DNA of 64,000 nt from Oegoconia quadripuncta (GCA_949316235.1 OX438751.1:8270413-8334412), one strand, 5' to 3'. Shown: positions 45,206 to 55,392, counted from the stretch's first letter. Translations and numbers: made by a program. The notes: generated by a model not told the origin, from the letters alone.

Positions 45206-45307
45206 TAAAAACTTAAGCAGAATACTTACAAACATATCCTTAACTCTGGTAACCGTGCGAGAGAAATGGTCACAGCGACTGAAAAGTCAGACTCTACGGG
45301 CAATATA

Positions 45308-45684
45308 CAGGGTGAATTTGAATTCGTGTAATTCCCATAACAGGTGACGCCACTCTTGCTTACGAACAACTTTCCCCAAGGAACCATAGTGGAATTCGAT
45401 CAAAAAATTTTCGATTACCAATGCTAAGTAAACCGTTCTGAAACCACCTTTAGTATGGAAGTCTAGCAATTTTCGGCTGAAATCGGCTATGGTTCCTAGT
45501 AAAAAGTTGTTCGTAATCAGAAGTAGAGTCACCAGTCGAAAATTATTGGACTTCCATACTAAAGGTGGTTTCAGGACGGTTTACTTTGTATGTCGATTTT
45601 TTTTTATCGACTATATTTTTTTTTATCGTAATCAAGAGTTGCGTCACCGGTTAATGGGAATTACACGAATTCAAATTCAGGCTC
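45308..45684. mobile_element. Foldback (palindromic) element with nested inverted repeats
   Basis: The termini are inverted: CAGGGTGAATTTGAATTCG-like at the left and the complement of CCTGAATTTGAATTCG at the right, both bordered by TATA (45304-45307, 45685-45688). Inside, AAACCACCTTTAGTATGGAA near 45440 faces its complement near 45553. A second palindrome pairs ACGAACAAC and GGAACCATAG (45363-45389) with CTATGGTTCC and GTTGTTCGT (45487-45514). Both strands therefore encode the same chance peptide (RKLLDFHTKGGFRTVY). Non-autonomous, class unknown. Confidence 0.75.
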
Positions 45685-45689
45685 TATAC

Positions 45690-46245
45690 TAGGAAATGAA
45701 GTCAGCTAACAGATATCAAGTCTGATGAAATGATGGATGCGTTACGAAATATGACTTAAAGGGCTTTAATTATATTAGTAGATAAAATTTCAGCTATAGA
45801 CGTTCCTTTACTTATACCATACACACCTCTCACCATACAACCCTCCAACCAGTATAACCTGAAGACTATTTGAGTTTACAGTCCCTCTCACCACAAAAGA
45901 TGTTTATCGTAAATGGATATTGATTTTAAAGATGGTTTCAGATTATGGGGTCCAGTGAACCTAATTCTCTGGGCGAAGTCTGCGGCGTTCGCTAAGCGGT
46001 GCGGTCAGTGCGGTTACAAAGCGGGCCAGGAAAAAAAAACAAATAACGTAAGAGTTCAGACAACGGCATGATCAAGTGCACCGCGATGTAACGCGATACT
46101 GTGGCGCGCCTTGTTCCGAGAGACGGTTGACGGTTGCCCGCACGCACCAGAACTGGCCAATATCTATAATTAGAAGTCGGTGCCATACTAAGAGAGAGGT
46201 ATGTCCTAGTTATTGATTTAATTAACAAATTATAAACAACGTTTA
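45690..46245. other. Non-coding DNA, nothing recognised
   Basis: GC-richer at 45965-46170 without protein-like frames or repeat similarity. Confidence 0.35.
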
Positions 46246-46250
46246 ACACG

Positions 46251-46455
46251 ACGACCTATTGGTGTAGTGGTTAGTGACTCTGTTTGCGAAACCAACGGTT
46301 GCGGGTTCGAATCCCGCGAGAGGTAAATGTTTGTGTGATGAATATTGACTCATTTATAAGAATATTTATGTATGTTTATCCGTTATTTAATATCCATACA
46401 AGCTTTGCTTAGTTTGGAAATTGATTGGTCTAAGTGTTCCAAATATTTATAATTT
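46251..46455 (+). mobile_element. SINE family B (tRNA-derived), good copy
   Basis: Box A TGGTGTAGTGG at 46260-46270 and box B GGTTCGAATCC at 46304-46314, both matching pol III consensus. Next come GTAAATGTTTGTGTGATGAA, ATATTTATGTATGTTTATCC, ATCCATACAAGCTTTGCTTA and a tail AAATATTTATAATTTATAAT. The central TTCCCGAGTCATGGATG block is reduced in this copy. Confidence 0.85.
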
Positions 46456-46594
46456 ATAATACAAAATCAAATGACCAAGTTATTTTACTTTATGATTGAT
46501 TGTTTATTACATAACTGACGTAAAAACATTTTTTTTTTTTTTGTGTTCGAAATTTCTAAGAGATAGGTAAGAACAAACAAAGCCATACTCATAT

Positions 46595-46740
46595 AGATAC
46601 GTATGTAATTGATTGGATACGCATTTGAACACAATCTCACGTGATGGAAAGTGATGATGTGGTAGAAGATGAAGCACGCGATCTCAGCAAATGCCTATTC
46701 ACCCTGCTCTTGAAGATCCCAAGATTGTAGTAAACCTAGT
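46595..46740. repeat. Dispersed repeat D, copy 2
   Basis: GATTGGATACGCATTTGAAC, ATCTCACGTGATGGAAAGTG, ATGATGTGG and GATGAAGCACGCGATCTCAG parallel 10495-10585 and extend further. Confidence 0.5.
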
Positions 46741-46744
46741 TATT

Positions 46745-47035
46745 AATTAAAGTCTTTAGTAACAAAATTTAGAGTCTGTGATCTGTTATATGAATCACGA
46801 CTCTACCCTGCCTCCATACCATAGATACACTTTACTATTTCGTAATTTTAAGTTGTTAAAAGCAAGAATCTGATGGTGCTAATTATACGTGTATGCTTAT
46901 TATATAGAGCGCTAACATCATTCATTGATAGAGTCAAATTTTCTAAACTATCCTCTGGACTCTAAAAATAAATAGATACCTACGATTATAATATTTTTTT
47001 AGTACAATAAATAAATAATAAATATCTTTACACAT
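46745..47035. other. AT-rich DNA, nothing recognised
   Basis: No feature supported. Confidence 0.4.
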
Positions 47036-47037
47036 AC

Positions 47038-47230
47038 ATACAGTGCCATCTAGTCCCACATTAAGCAACTAAACATTTTGTAAATAAACACATATATAAA
47101 TGAAAAACCTCCATAACTCGGGAATACATGTTTGTATTCATCATACAAACATATGCACCTAGCGGGAATCGAACCCGCGATCTTTTGGTGTAGTAGTTAA
47201 GAGTTTCTAACCGCTACATCAAACAGATTG
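47038..47230 (-). mobile_element. SINE family B, minus-strand copy
   Basis: CATCTAGTCCCACATTAAGC, AACCTCCATAACTCGGGAAT, TTCATCATACAAACATATGC, box B complement GGAATCGAACCCGCGAT near 47164 and a head with AACCGCTACATCAAA. The TTTTGGTGTAGTAGTTAAGA inside the head region reads as a second, inverted box A-like string, so the head has been rearranged. Confidence 0.7.
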
Positions 47231-47483
47231 TCGAATATGATAAAGCTATGCATAAACCATGTATGATCTCGTTGCTCAATAAACGAGCAAATGCCTTAAT
47301 GAAAAAAAAACAAAATAACTTACACTAAGGACAAAATACCGAGAATATAAAGCTTTGAGTATGAAAAATCGCTAGCTGTAGAACAATTCGCCATTCAAAA
47401 GGGCCATAAAGATCACAACGCTTAATCCTTAAAAGGGCTTTCAAATAAAACCGAGTGAAGGACCTACGTGGGCCATACATTAA

Positions 47484-48437
47484 CCCTTTCTTAGGACGAC
47501 GTCTCGGCGGACTAATGCCTACAATGTGTATTATAGCATTTAATATAATAATAACGTAATGAAACGTCTCGCGAGGGGGGCGGGGGTGCGGTGCGCGGGC
47601 GGGGGCGGAGGGAGCGCGGGAACCGGTCGGCGGAGGTCATCGCCTGCGAGCCTTCCGCGACCAGTGTTGCCTGCATATGCCTCACTAGCGTGTCCATCTT
47701 TGTATATTCCTAAACGACATAGATTTGGAATAACCCGGTCATATTTTATTTCCCAATGAATACATCCATTACCTCTATGTCCTCTCTTTCCTTTTTTCTT
47801 TTCCGCGGGTCAAGTATCTCGACGCGCCTGTCAAATTTTCGAAAATACCTGCGGCGTTAAAAACGTTTATAGATACTCTTCTACTGGGTGTATTTGTAAT
47901 CTGTGAAAAGCAATAGCTACGGGAATATATTATCTATGGATATAATGAATGAACACTACTACAGCTATAATACAAAAAATCAGAAAAATGTTACGAGTTG
48001 TAATATGTAGGTATCCCTATATCCACGATATAATTGGTATTTTTACGGAAAGTACAGATTTATTTCATGTTTTTCTTAAAAAAACGGGTAATTCAATAAA
48101 TTGTTATGAGAATTGGAAGCTCTATGGCCAGGTTCCTAAGCCTGTTCTAATAAAAAACAGTAGTTGGAATTCTATGCCTATACTCCCACCCACAGAGAAA
48201 AAAAATATTTTCTCAAATACAGACTAAATATCATAGCTAACATGACATGGCGCACATTATTGGATGCGGAATTTAATAGAGAACAAGTTCAAACACAGTC
48301 CAAAGGAATTGGAACTCTATAATCATTACAATTGAGAGTTGAAAGTCGAGTGTACCGCCGACACCGATCGGTGTTCGCGTCTGTTGAAGGTATAAAAGTA
48401 TTTTGGACACCGATCGGTGTTCGCGTCCGCCTAAAGG
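47484..48437. mobile_element. Probable piggyBac-like remnant bounded by TTAA
   Basis: The left end reads TTAA (47480-47483) then CCCTTTCTTAGGACGACG. Read inward from the right, TTAA (48438-48441) is followed by CCTTTAGGCGGACGCG. CCCTTT-type ends and a TTAA duplication are the signature of piggyBac-like elements. The right subterminal region carries two copies of a 22-bp block (48360-48381, 48406-48427) with palindrome ACACCGATCGGTGT. The interior holds a GC-rich patch (47567-47650) and a 92-codon frame (47949-48227) that I do not recognise as transposase. The two ends match only in part, so pairing them is inference. Confidence 0.5.
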
Positions 48438-48441
48438 TTAA

Positions 48442-48640
48442 TACCAACATCTATTTCAATAGAATAAAAATATTTTATTTGACCCCTTTTAGCTAAACAC
48501 ACCCATTCGTATTTGTAAGTACAAAAATTAAAAAAAAAAGTCTCCCGATTTGTATCTGTTAGATTTGTTAATAGTTTGAAATTTTACAAATACCATGTAA
48601 TAAGCGAATAAAGAATCTGAATATGAACATCATTATTCAT
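48442..48640. other. AT-rich DNA, nothing recognised
   Basis: No feature supported. Confidence 0.4.
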
Positions 48641-48642
48641 CA

Positions 48643-48796
48643 TCATCATCCTATCAACCACAGGATGTCCACAGCTGAACATAGGTCTATCTTCAACATC
48701 ATAATTTACAAAAATTAACAATAAATATAAACAAAGTACCTAAACATCATACTCTTCTAACAGTGGACTAGAGTGGACTGACAATGATGATGAAAT
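48643..48796. repeat. Short repeat with CATCATCATC and GATGATGA ends
   Basis: ATCATCATCATCCTATCAAC, then GGATGTCCACAGCTGAACAT and TAGGTCT, later GTGGACTAGAGTGGACTGAC and AATGATGATG. I recognise the CCACAGCTGAACATAGG string as part of a widespread lepidopteran repeat. The middle is diverged. Confidence 0.45.
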
Positions 48797-48799
48797 TTA

Positions 48800-49120
48800 A
48801 CTTCTAGATTATATACCACCATATAGTACCAGATTATATGGATGGATAGTACCAACTATACGTGTAAAGTCTGTCTGTATACACTTACCTAGTCTTATAC
48901 GGGTGGGTACTTATTCTCTATGATAACTATAATAATGCCCCCACTAACTTCAACTGAACTAAGTAAAAAATATTTATTAAAAATGAATATACAGTCGAAT
49001 TGAAAACTTTTTGGAAGTCAGTTAAAAATTCAGATTTTTCTTAATGTTAGAAATCAATATTAAAAACAAATAAGACCCGACTACAAAGAAAAATAATAGA
49101 AAATTATGAATGAATTCCCC
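48800..49120. other. AT-rich DNA, nothing recognised
   Basis: No feature supported. Confidence 0.4.
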
Positions 49121-49126
49121 GTAAAG

Positions 49127-49168
49127 ACCCGCATGCTCGTTTGCCGGCCTTTCATATAAAAAAAAAAG
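49127..49168 (+). mobile_element. Extremely 5'-truncated LINE tail
   Basis: Only GACCCGCATGCTCGTTTGCC, GGCCTTTCATAT and an A tract remain of the LINE 3' end found at 2524, 9786 and 44831. No clear target duplication. Confidence 0.7.
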
Positions 49169-49169
49169 T

Positions 49170-49500
49170 CGGGTAAAATTAAATCGGATCGGTTGTTCAG
49201 AATTATCCTCAATTAAAAGAAATGCCGTGCTGGGTTTTTACATTTCGAGACTTCATGGTGCCCATGGGTAGCATATCGTATTGTTTTATGACTTAAGATA
49301 CTCGTGACATTATAACGAATTCAACGACACCTCATTTATCACAATCGGTCCAGTAGTTTGATCGCTATGATGGAACATCTACCACATACATACATAGGGT
49401 GTTAAAATCATAACCCTTCCACGTAGGAAAGGAAGATTCCAATTGGTGGTGGCAGAAATTACTTGATAGGCAACGACCTTCTTCCAATCTAACTTGTAAC
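49170..49500. other. AT-rich DNA, nothing recognised
   Basis: GATCGCTATGATGGAACATC near 49361 is unassigned. No feature supported. Confidence 0.35.
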
Positions 49501-49502
49501 TA

Positions 49503-49595
49503 TATTATAAATGCGAAAGTTTGGATGTTTTGTGTTTGTATTTCTTTGTTTGTTGCTCAATCACAGCGAAACGGATAACGGATTTGGATGTAGAG
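49503..49595 (-). repeat. Dispersed repeat C, truncated minus-strand copy
   Basis: ATATTATAAATGCGAAAGTT, TTTGTTTGTTGCTCAATCAC and GGATTTGGATG match the 3' third of the family. It is cut off by the SINE starting at 49596. Confidence 0.65.
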
Positions 49596-49855
49596 GATAG
49601 TGATCCTGTCAGTGAAACCAACAGTTGCGGGTTCGAATCCCGCGATGATTGGTGTAATGATGATGACTTTGATTCCCGAGTCATGGTTATATATATACAT
49701 TTTATTTATTTATACCATAAGTACAAGATATTTATATAAATATTTATGTATGTTTATCAGTTATCTACTTTCCATAGCACAATGTTTGCTTAGTTTTGGA
49801 CTAAATGATTGGTGTAAATGTCTGAAATATTTATTATATTTATTAAAATTAAGTG
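49596..49855 (+). mobile_element. SINE family B abutting repeat C
   Basis: The head lacks box A but has AGTGATCCTGTCAGTGAAAC, box B GGTTCGAATCCCGCG near 49628, TTCCCGAGTCATGGTTATAT, ATATTTATGTATGTTTATCA and TGATTGGTGTAAATGTCTGA. GATTGGTGTAATGATGATGA follows box B, an insertion relative to other copies. Confidence 0.75.
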
Positions 49856-49859
49856 TAAT

Positions 49860-49980
49860 AAACCCATTTCTAGATATTATCTTATAGCTTAAATGTAGTT
49901 AATACTTTTATATGGAAACAGACTACATTAATCCTTTTGATCGGTCTCCTAATATTTATACGTCAGTGTTTAAATCCTTT
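49860..49980. other. AT-rich DNA, nothing recognised
   Basis: No feature supported. Confidence 0.4.
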
Positions 49981-49984
49981 ACTT

Positions 49985-50175
49985 TTCCACTTTCCAGTGT
50001 ATGGTAACCCCGTGACAGGCATGGCATGTTGCGACGCGCACGCCCGCGCGTATGTTAATGCTCCATTAAGATTATACTAATTGAAAGCCAATAAATACAA
50101 CGGCTATGAATATTAATTTTATTTGGCTTTGAGTACTAAACCGGACCAGCACAAGCTCGCGTGCGGCGAATTGCC
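49985..50175. promoter_or_regulatory. Non-repetitive island, candidate regulatory DNA
   Basis: GCGACGCGCACGCCCGCGCG near 50031, then CTCCATTAAGATTATACTAA and GAATATTAATTTTATTTGGC near 50107. No coding frame or repeat copy. Weak candidate. Confidence 0.22.
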
Positions 50176-50179
50176 TGGT

Positions 50180-50970
50180 ATACTTCGGTGGGGACACACG
50201 AGTAGGTACAGTTTAGCAGTGTTTGTCATAGGTATATTGAGATAAGTCCGTATTTTGAGACTGACTCATTTTTTTTATTTTAGGGTTAAACTGTTGGCCA
50301 AGCAGCTCTGCATATACCAACTCTAATTGTTTGTTTGTAAATGCTTGTAAATTTTATGAAGGTTCCTCCATAAAATTTACATAATCCAAATAAATTTTAC
50401 TTAAAATATTGTTATATACAAAGCTATTGTCCCGCTTGCTATGTGAGATTTTCAGGTCCGAAATTTTAGATAAGTCATTGTAGTAGACATGCACATTTAA
50501 AAGTGTAACTTAGTTTATTGCTTATTGTTAGAATATAGTAACTCAATATGCTTATCAACTGCTTTAATATTTCTATATCTAACTTTTTCTTTAGAATGTT
50601 AAGTTAACACTTTCGTTGACACTGAACGCCTATAAAACAATAAAACTTATATTATGTTTGGTTCACTGTCCGTGAATGTGTTAATAATCATGTAATTGGG
50701 AACGCGAATACTAAATCCATAATTACAAGCCCGTAAGAAGCAACGCGTCTGTGACGTCATATTCAAGGGTATTCGAGGTTGAATTTGTTGAACTTATCTC
50801 TGGGAGGTCGTATAATGAGCGGTACTATCACTTTTCAGCAGGCCAGTTGTATGCTCATTTGTCTTAACATACATTACAAGAAACGCACATAATACAAATT
50901 TTATGAAGCTAATCTTACGCTAATTTTTTTTTTGTTCTGGATTAGGTGCTGGTAGGCTTTTTTCAGCGTC
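50180..50970. other. AT-rich DNA with a 12-bp perfect hairpin
   Basis: GTAAATTTTATG (50347-50358) and CATAAAATTTAC (50369-50380) are perfectly complementary across a 10-base loop. No gene recognised. Confidence 0.4.
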
Positions 50971-50979
50971 ACGCGGGGT

Positions 50980-51258
50980 GTTTTTGACCCCCGACGAAAA
51001 AGGAAGGGTGTTATGCGTTCGACGGCGTTGTGTGTGCGTGTGTTTGTTTGTCTTGTCTTTGACCGGACGTATCTCAGTAATGCGTGGTCCGATTTTTTAT
51101 ATGAAATTTTTTTTGGTGTATTTCGATGATATCATATTTTTTCGAAGGTTTTCAAAATTCTCACCCTTTTTATGCTTAAGATTAAACCCGGAAATACGTT
51201 CTTGGTCGTGTTTGATGGAAATCGGTTAAGCCGCTTCGTAGAATTTAGCTTTTAACAC
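50980..51258 (+). repeat. Dispersed repeat E, copy 1
   Basis: GACCCCCGACGAAAAAGGAA, GGGTGTTATGCG, TATCTCAGTAATGCGTGGTC, CGTGTTTGATGGAAATCGG and TTAAGCCGCTTCG-TAG-like up to TTTAGCTTTTAACAC. Same order in 62170-62608. It resembles an interspersed repeat abundant in Lepidoptera. Confidence 0.65.
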
Positions 51259-51321
51259 TATCTTTTGGTCTATACCTGGACGATATATTCATTTGTACCG
51301 TCAATGACGTTGGGAGCTTTT

Positions 51322-51588
51322 TTCATTTTCGGAGCGCGTCCGATATGAGAGCGCTACCTAAAACCTTAAACCATTAACCGGTTTAATACAATTAGACTGC
51401 ACGCGATCGTTTGTAATTTGTGGTGATAGAAATGAAAACCACTACAAACAGCTTAATTTATTCAAAACCCATTTGGTTTCGCTCTTTAAGAAAACCGGTT
51501 TTTTTACATTAAGGTAGAGCCAAACCTGAATAAAATACTCCTTTGTACTTGCCGTTGATTTAGATTTAAAAATAAAACCGGTAATCAA
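51322..51588 (+). repeat. Dispersed repeat F, copy 2
   Basis: GGAGCGCGTCCGATATGAGA, GCGCTACCTAAAACC, AAAACCCATTTGGTT, GGTAGAGCCAAACCTGAATA and GATTTAGATTTAAAAATAAA match 39797-40100. Several AACCGGT motifs occur in both copies. Confidence 0.6.
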
Positions 51589-51752
51589 ACTCTGGCTCCG
51601 ATCTACATCTACACTATAACGGCCAACGAACTTGAAGTAGGTAGATAATTTAAAAAGATAACAAAACGAATTTACGAAATCTGCAACTTTTATACTAAAC
51701 AAGTTCAAGTTATTATGCTGTTTATCTATTAGATAGTGAATAAAAGGAGCCA

Positions 51753-52262
51753 ATGCTACCAGCTAGCTTGAAGTCTCGATATTCCTGTCAATCCTGTCAA
51801 GCCGTCGATTACGTAGGACAAATCAATTACCGCTCGCATTCCGCCCGCAGCCGACCGACGAATTCTCTGTCACGATCCTATCGGCCGATGACGAGACCTC
51901 TGATCGAGTATGCCACGGCGTCCAGGAATGGAATGCAGAACATTGCGCGGTGCTATACCGACCGAAAGCCTACATTGACAGACCAAACTCAGTGTACTGC
52001 GTACCTCAATCAATTGTCAGTAAAATTCCTCCGTTTCGGACGCATGTCTCTATGGAGCGAAACGTTCCGTATCTCAATATGGCTCCGCACTCGACCACGC
52101 CAAGAATTCCGTGTTCGAATCCCGCTTTGGAATGTTATCACTGCCTCATATCAATGGGCATCAAACATGTCAGTTTACATTCTGAACCGCTATTTAAAAT
52201 CGAGTGAATTAATTGAAACCTCGCCCGTAATATCAGTATCACGTAACTGCATCCTGTGGTAA
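51753..52262 (+). other. Dual-frame open region, coding status unknown
   Basis: Two overlapping plus-strand frames stay open: 170 codons at 51753-52262 and 147 codons at 51767-52207. The second frame reads protein-like pieces such as DETSDRVCHGVQEWNAEHC and YIDRPNSVYCVPQSIVSKIP, including several Cys. I recognise neither. Composition is balanced compared with AT-rich flanks, which raises the chance of long frames. It could be an exon without its neighbours, an eroded transposon ORF, or a conserved non-coding island. No splice signal is convincing. Confidence 0.25.
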
Positions 52263-52264
52263 TC

Positions 52265-52660
52265 AGCTAATTGGATATGAATTATTGATCTCACAAGTGG
52301 TAATGAAAGGTTTGTATGCCGAGGCCGGATGGAAATCGCTCAATGGCGTGTAGTTGCGAGCATCTTTATTTTTTCCGATGCAACTGCAGGCTTGTAATAA
52401 GAAAATAATGTGAGATTCCGCAACTGCAGTAAAAGTGTAGGCAGTGCGCTCTCAGCTCCTTGGGTCAATGTCGGTTCTCGTGCGGTTTTCCTTCGCCGTC
52501 GAGATGCGAGGTCGACTAACTGCTAATTATTTTTTGACTGAGTGGCGACATCGGCTGGTTTAAAACTGACTAAACGCGTTTTAGTGGTCATGAACAATTT
52601 GCTGTTATCTTGGCGTACTAATAGTGTGGTTACGAGAAATAACGTCGTCAATTAGTTGGT
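52265..52660. promoter_or_regulatory. Non-repetitive island downstream of the dual-frame region
   Basis: CAGCTAATTGGATATGAATT near 52264, GCAACTGCAG twice (52379 and 52420) and GACTAACTGCTAATTATTTT near 52513. Repeat-free with balanced composition. Candidate regulatory DNA. Confidence 0.28.
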
Positions 52661-52664
52661 TTGT

Positions 52665-53120
52665 GTAAAATTGTTTACATTTTGTATAGATTCGTTATTG
52701 CGGTAGACGCGCAAGTTGTTGCGCCCACGCAGGGTCGAGAGTGTGCGTCTCGATTTTATGTTAATCGAAGAGCCGTGTCTTGTTGAGCTTATACACTTAT
52801 AATACGCCGTGGTTGGGTAAAACACAAATACATTAAGCACACCATTACACTCAGCCGAAGACAATTTCACTTTACGACTTTACACTGACATGTCGTAAAT
52901 AGAGTTTATATGGGTTTCCTATTGCAATCCTTATTTACACTTGTAAAATGATACGCAGATAGGTTCACAGAAAATACTAAACTTGGTGATTAGTAATATC
53001 CTAATGATATATATTACTTTGTAATAAATTATTACAATTCGACCATTCCAATATTTAACTCTTTTTATTCCAACAGAAACCGTTTGTTTGTACACGCTTT
53101 TATCATCATCATCTTCTTGC
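52665..53120. other. Non-coding DNA, nothing recognised
   Basis: No gene or repeat supported. Confidence 0.4.
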
Positions 53121-53127
53121 CCAGAGG

Positions 53128-53309
53128 GCGGAGTGTGAGTTTTGTTTCGACTTAACTTTACTACCGCGTTCACGTATACGTGACAATTTGTATGGAGAAA
53201 TGTGCAGCGCCTCTAGCGGATAGTTTGCAAAAGGATTTTGTTCATAGGGACTTTTTACGTAAATGCGAATTATGGTAAAGTTAAAAACGAGACAAAACTC
53301 ACACTTCGC
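53128..53309. mobile_element. Foldback MITE with about 50-bp arms
   Basis: GCGGAGTGTGAGTTTTGTTT (53128) is mirrored by the complement of the right arm (GCGAAGTGTGAGTTTTGTCT, ending at 53309). Both arms continue through TTAACTTTAC to TACGT. The 80-bp centre has GCGCCTCTAGCGGATAG. Non-autonomous, class unknown. Confidence 0.7.
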
Positions 53310-53494
53310 ACACTGGTCCCAATTTATTTGGGATCGGCGCAATACGTTTGTAAACTTTATTGGTACATAATAAATAAATATATTAAACAATGGTTAGTTA
53401 GAATACAGCAGATTCGAAAACAAATTACAGCAAAATTTAAAGCAAAACAAATATCAACACACTAATAAATACATGCGAATAACATATAATAAAA

Positions 53495-53716
53495 AGTTTG
53501 TAAAGTGAAATAATTTTATCGCGGAAATTGCTTATCCCACATAAACTACTCACTTTATCGGGATAAAAAATATCCTGTGTTATAATCCAGGGCATGTTCT
53601 ACCTATATACCAAATTTTATCCCAGTCCGTTCAACTGTTTCGCCGTGATTGAGCAACAAACAAACAAATAAATAAACAAACATCCAAATTTTCGCATTTA
53701 TAATATTAGTTAGATA
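53495..53716 (+). repeat. Dispersed repeat C, well preserved copy
   Basis: CTACTCACTTTATCGGGATA, AATATCCTGTGTTATAATCC, AGGGCATGTTCTACCTATAT, ACCAAATTTTATCCCAGTCC, TTTCGCCGTGATTGAGCAAC, a run of AAACAAACAAATAAAT and TTTTCGCATTTATAATATTA. Only the CCCGCGG start is missing. Confidence 0.75.
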
Positions 53717-53719
53717 AAT

Positions 53720-54010
53720 ACTTAAAGAGAGGAGTATACTGGTACATTTTTATAAGGCGAAGGTTGTGCGTGTGTGGTGGTATATGTACGTCTTTGCAAT
53801 AGAAAAGTGTGATTATTTACTCAAATCACTAAATGAAGGTGATTTTCTTATAAAAGACGAATTGCAAGGTCCTGATTTATTAGTCCCATACTAAGGTCCC
53901 AACGGAATACTTTGGACCTACACATTCAATAATAAATTAGGATCTCATGTAACTATTCCCCTGGAAGATAGGAATAAGAAAAATCTTCCAAAAATTTTTG
54001 TATACTTTTA
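53720..54010. other. AT-rich DNA, nothing recognised
   Basis: No feature supported. Confidence 0.4.
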
Positions 54011-54014
54011 TATT

Positions 54015-54245
54015 TCGATGACCGATTGGTGTAGTATAACACTGACCCTGGCTTCGACACCAACGGTTGTGAGTTCGAATTCCGCTAGGGGTAAATGATT
54101 GTGTGATAAATATGAACATTTATTCCCGACTCATGGATGTTTATATAAATATTTATATATGTTTATCCGTTGTTTAGTAATCATGGTTCAGGCTATATCT
54201 CGTATGGTGTAGGTAAAAGCCCAAAAATATTTATTAAAGTTTAAG
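54015..54245 (+). mobile_element. SINE family B, diverged copy
   Basis: GATGACCGATTGGTGTAGTA, a changed head, box B-like AGTTCGAATTCCGC near 54072, TTCCCGACTCATGGATGTTT, ATAAATATTTATATATGTTT and a decayed 3' body. Confidence 0.75.
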
Positions 54246-54249
54246 AGTC

Positions 54250-55385
54250 AATTTCTCATACAAAATTATCTCAAAAAATTACCAACAACCTAAGTCAAGG
54301 AACAGAAGGATAACTATGTAGGTAAATGAGAAAGCTATTGTAAAGTAATAATAAATCATAAGCGCACCTAAAGTATACGAAGACTGTAAAACAGACATAA
54401 AAGCCGTAACATACTTTCTCTAAGTAATATGCATTAAGGATTGAACCATTATCTTCCCATTCTCTCCTACGCACGTACCACACCTACTCGATCAATGTTT
54501 ACTTGATATCTAGATATCTTAGTCTATGTATATGCTAAAATGCGATGAATTTGTTGAATTGAATTACGTTTGAGAAATCTATTTAATAAACTTGACACTG
54601 CTTCAAGAAGCAAACTTAATCTCATCAAAAACACTCAAATTCCAAGTTTTGCACGTAACATTTTACCTGACAAAGTTGTATATATGTAGAGCCAAGTTTG
54701 ACATTTTACTCGATTAGCTTGGCTCGATTTAAAACCCATAGATTTAGAAAAATTTACTTTAAGATAAGATTTTAGGAAAAGGATAGGAGAAGGAAACAAA
54801 AGAAATAATTGAAGATTTATAGTCACTGAGAATTTGTTGAATACAGAGTCAATCAATCGTAATAAGAATACGACTTGGCCTTAAATTCCAGAACTGGGCA
54901 CTCAGCGCCCATTTTTTGATTATTGCATTAATTTTAAAAAGAAAACGCGGAAAAGAAACAGGTATGTGTATTTTTATCACTTAACAGTATTACAATAAAT
55001 ACTTTTATCCCAATTTATTAAACGGACCACGGTGGACACCAAAATCCACTTAATAGCTCGATTCTCTCTTAAAAACCTTGACACCATATTTTTATATTGA
55101 TTGTGATTGATGGACGGTACCTAGGTATTTTGTGAAATGGTATACTTATTTTGCAATAAATAGCATTTTGTAATTTGGAAGTTCACTTAAATACCAAAAA
55201 TACTCTTGGTGACAGAAATTTACCTATCATGATCTTAATGATTCAAGCAGGGTTAAGAGTGACATAAGTCGAGTAAGTGTGCCTGTAGTTACACGACTTA
55301 GCGGGGGCACTGCCGTGCCCAAAGGTAGTGAAATATTAGTAATAACTTTTGGGGATAAGTGAAAGCTCCGTTCAACGACTTAAAT
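54250..55385. other. AT-rich DNA, nothing recognised
   Basis: No gene or repeat copy supported. Confidence 0.4.
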
Positions 55386-55392
55386 CATATTT

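Noticed and set aside
45287..45692. Two overlapping open frames on opposite strands sharing RKLLDFHTKGGFRTVY
   Set aside because: The shared peptide is a consequence of the palindromic DNA, not of a duplicated gene.
46260..46320. Box A and box B resembling a tRNA gene
   Set aside because: The head is followed by the family B body shared with at least eight other copies, and no full cloverleaf with paired acceptor stem is evident. It is a SINE.
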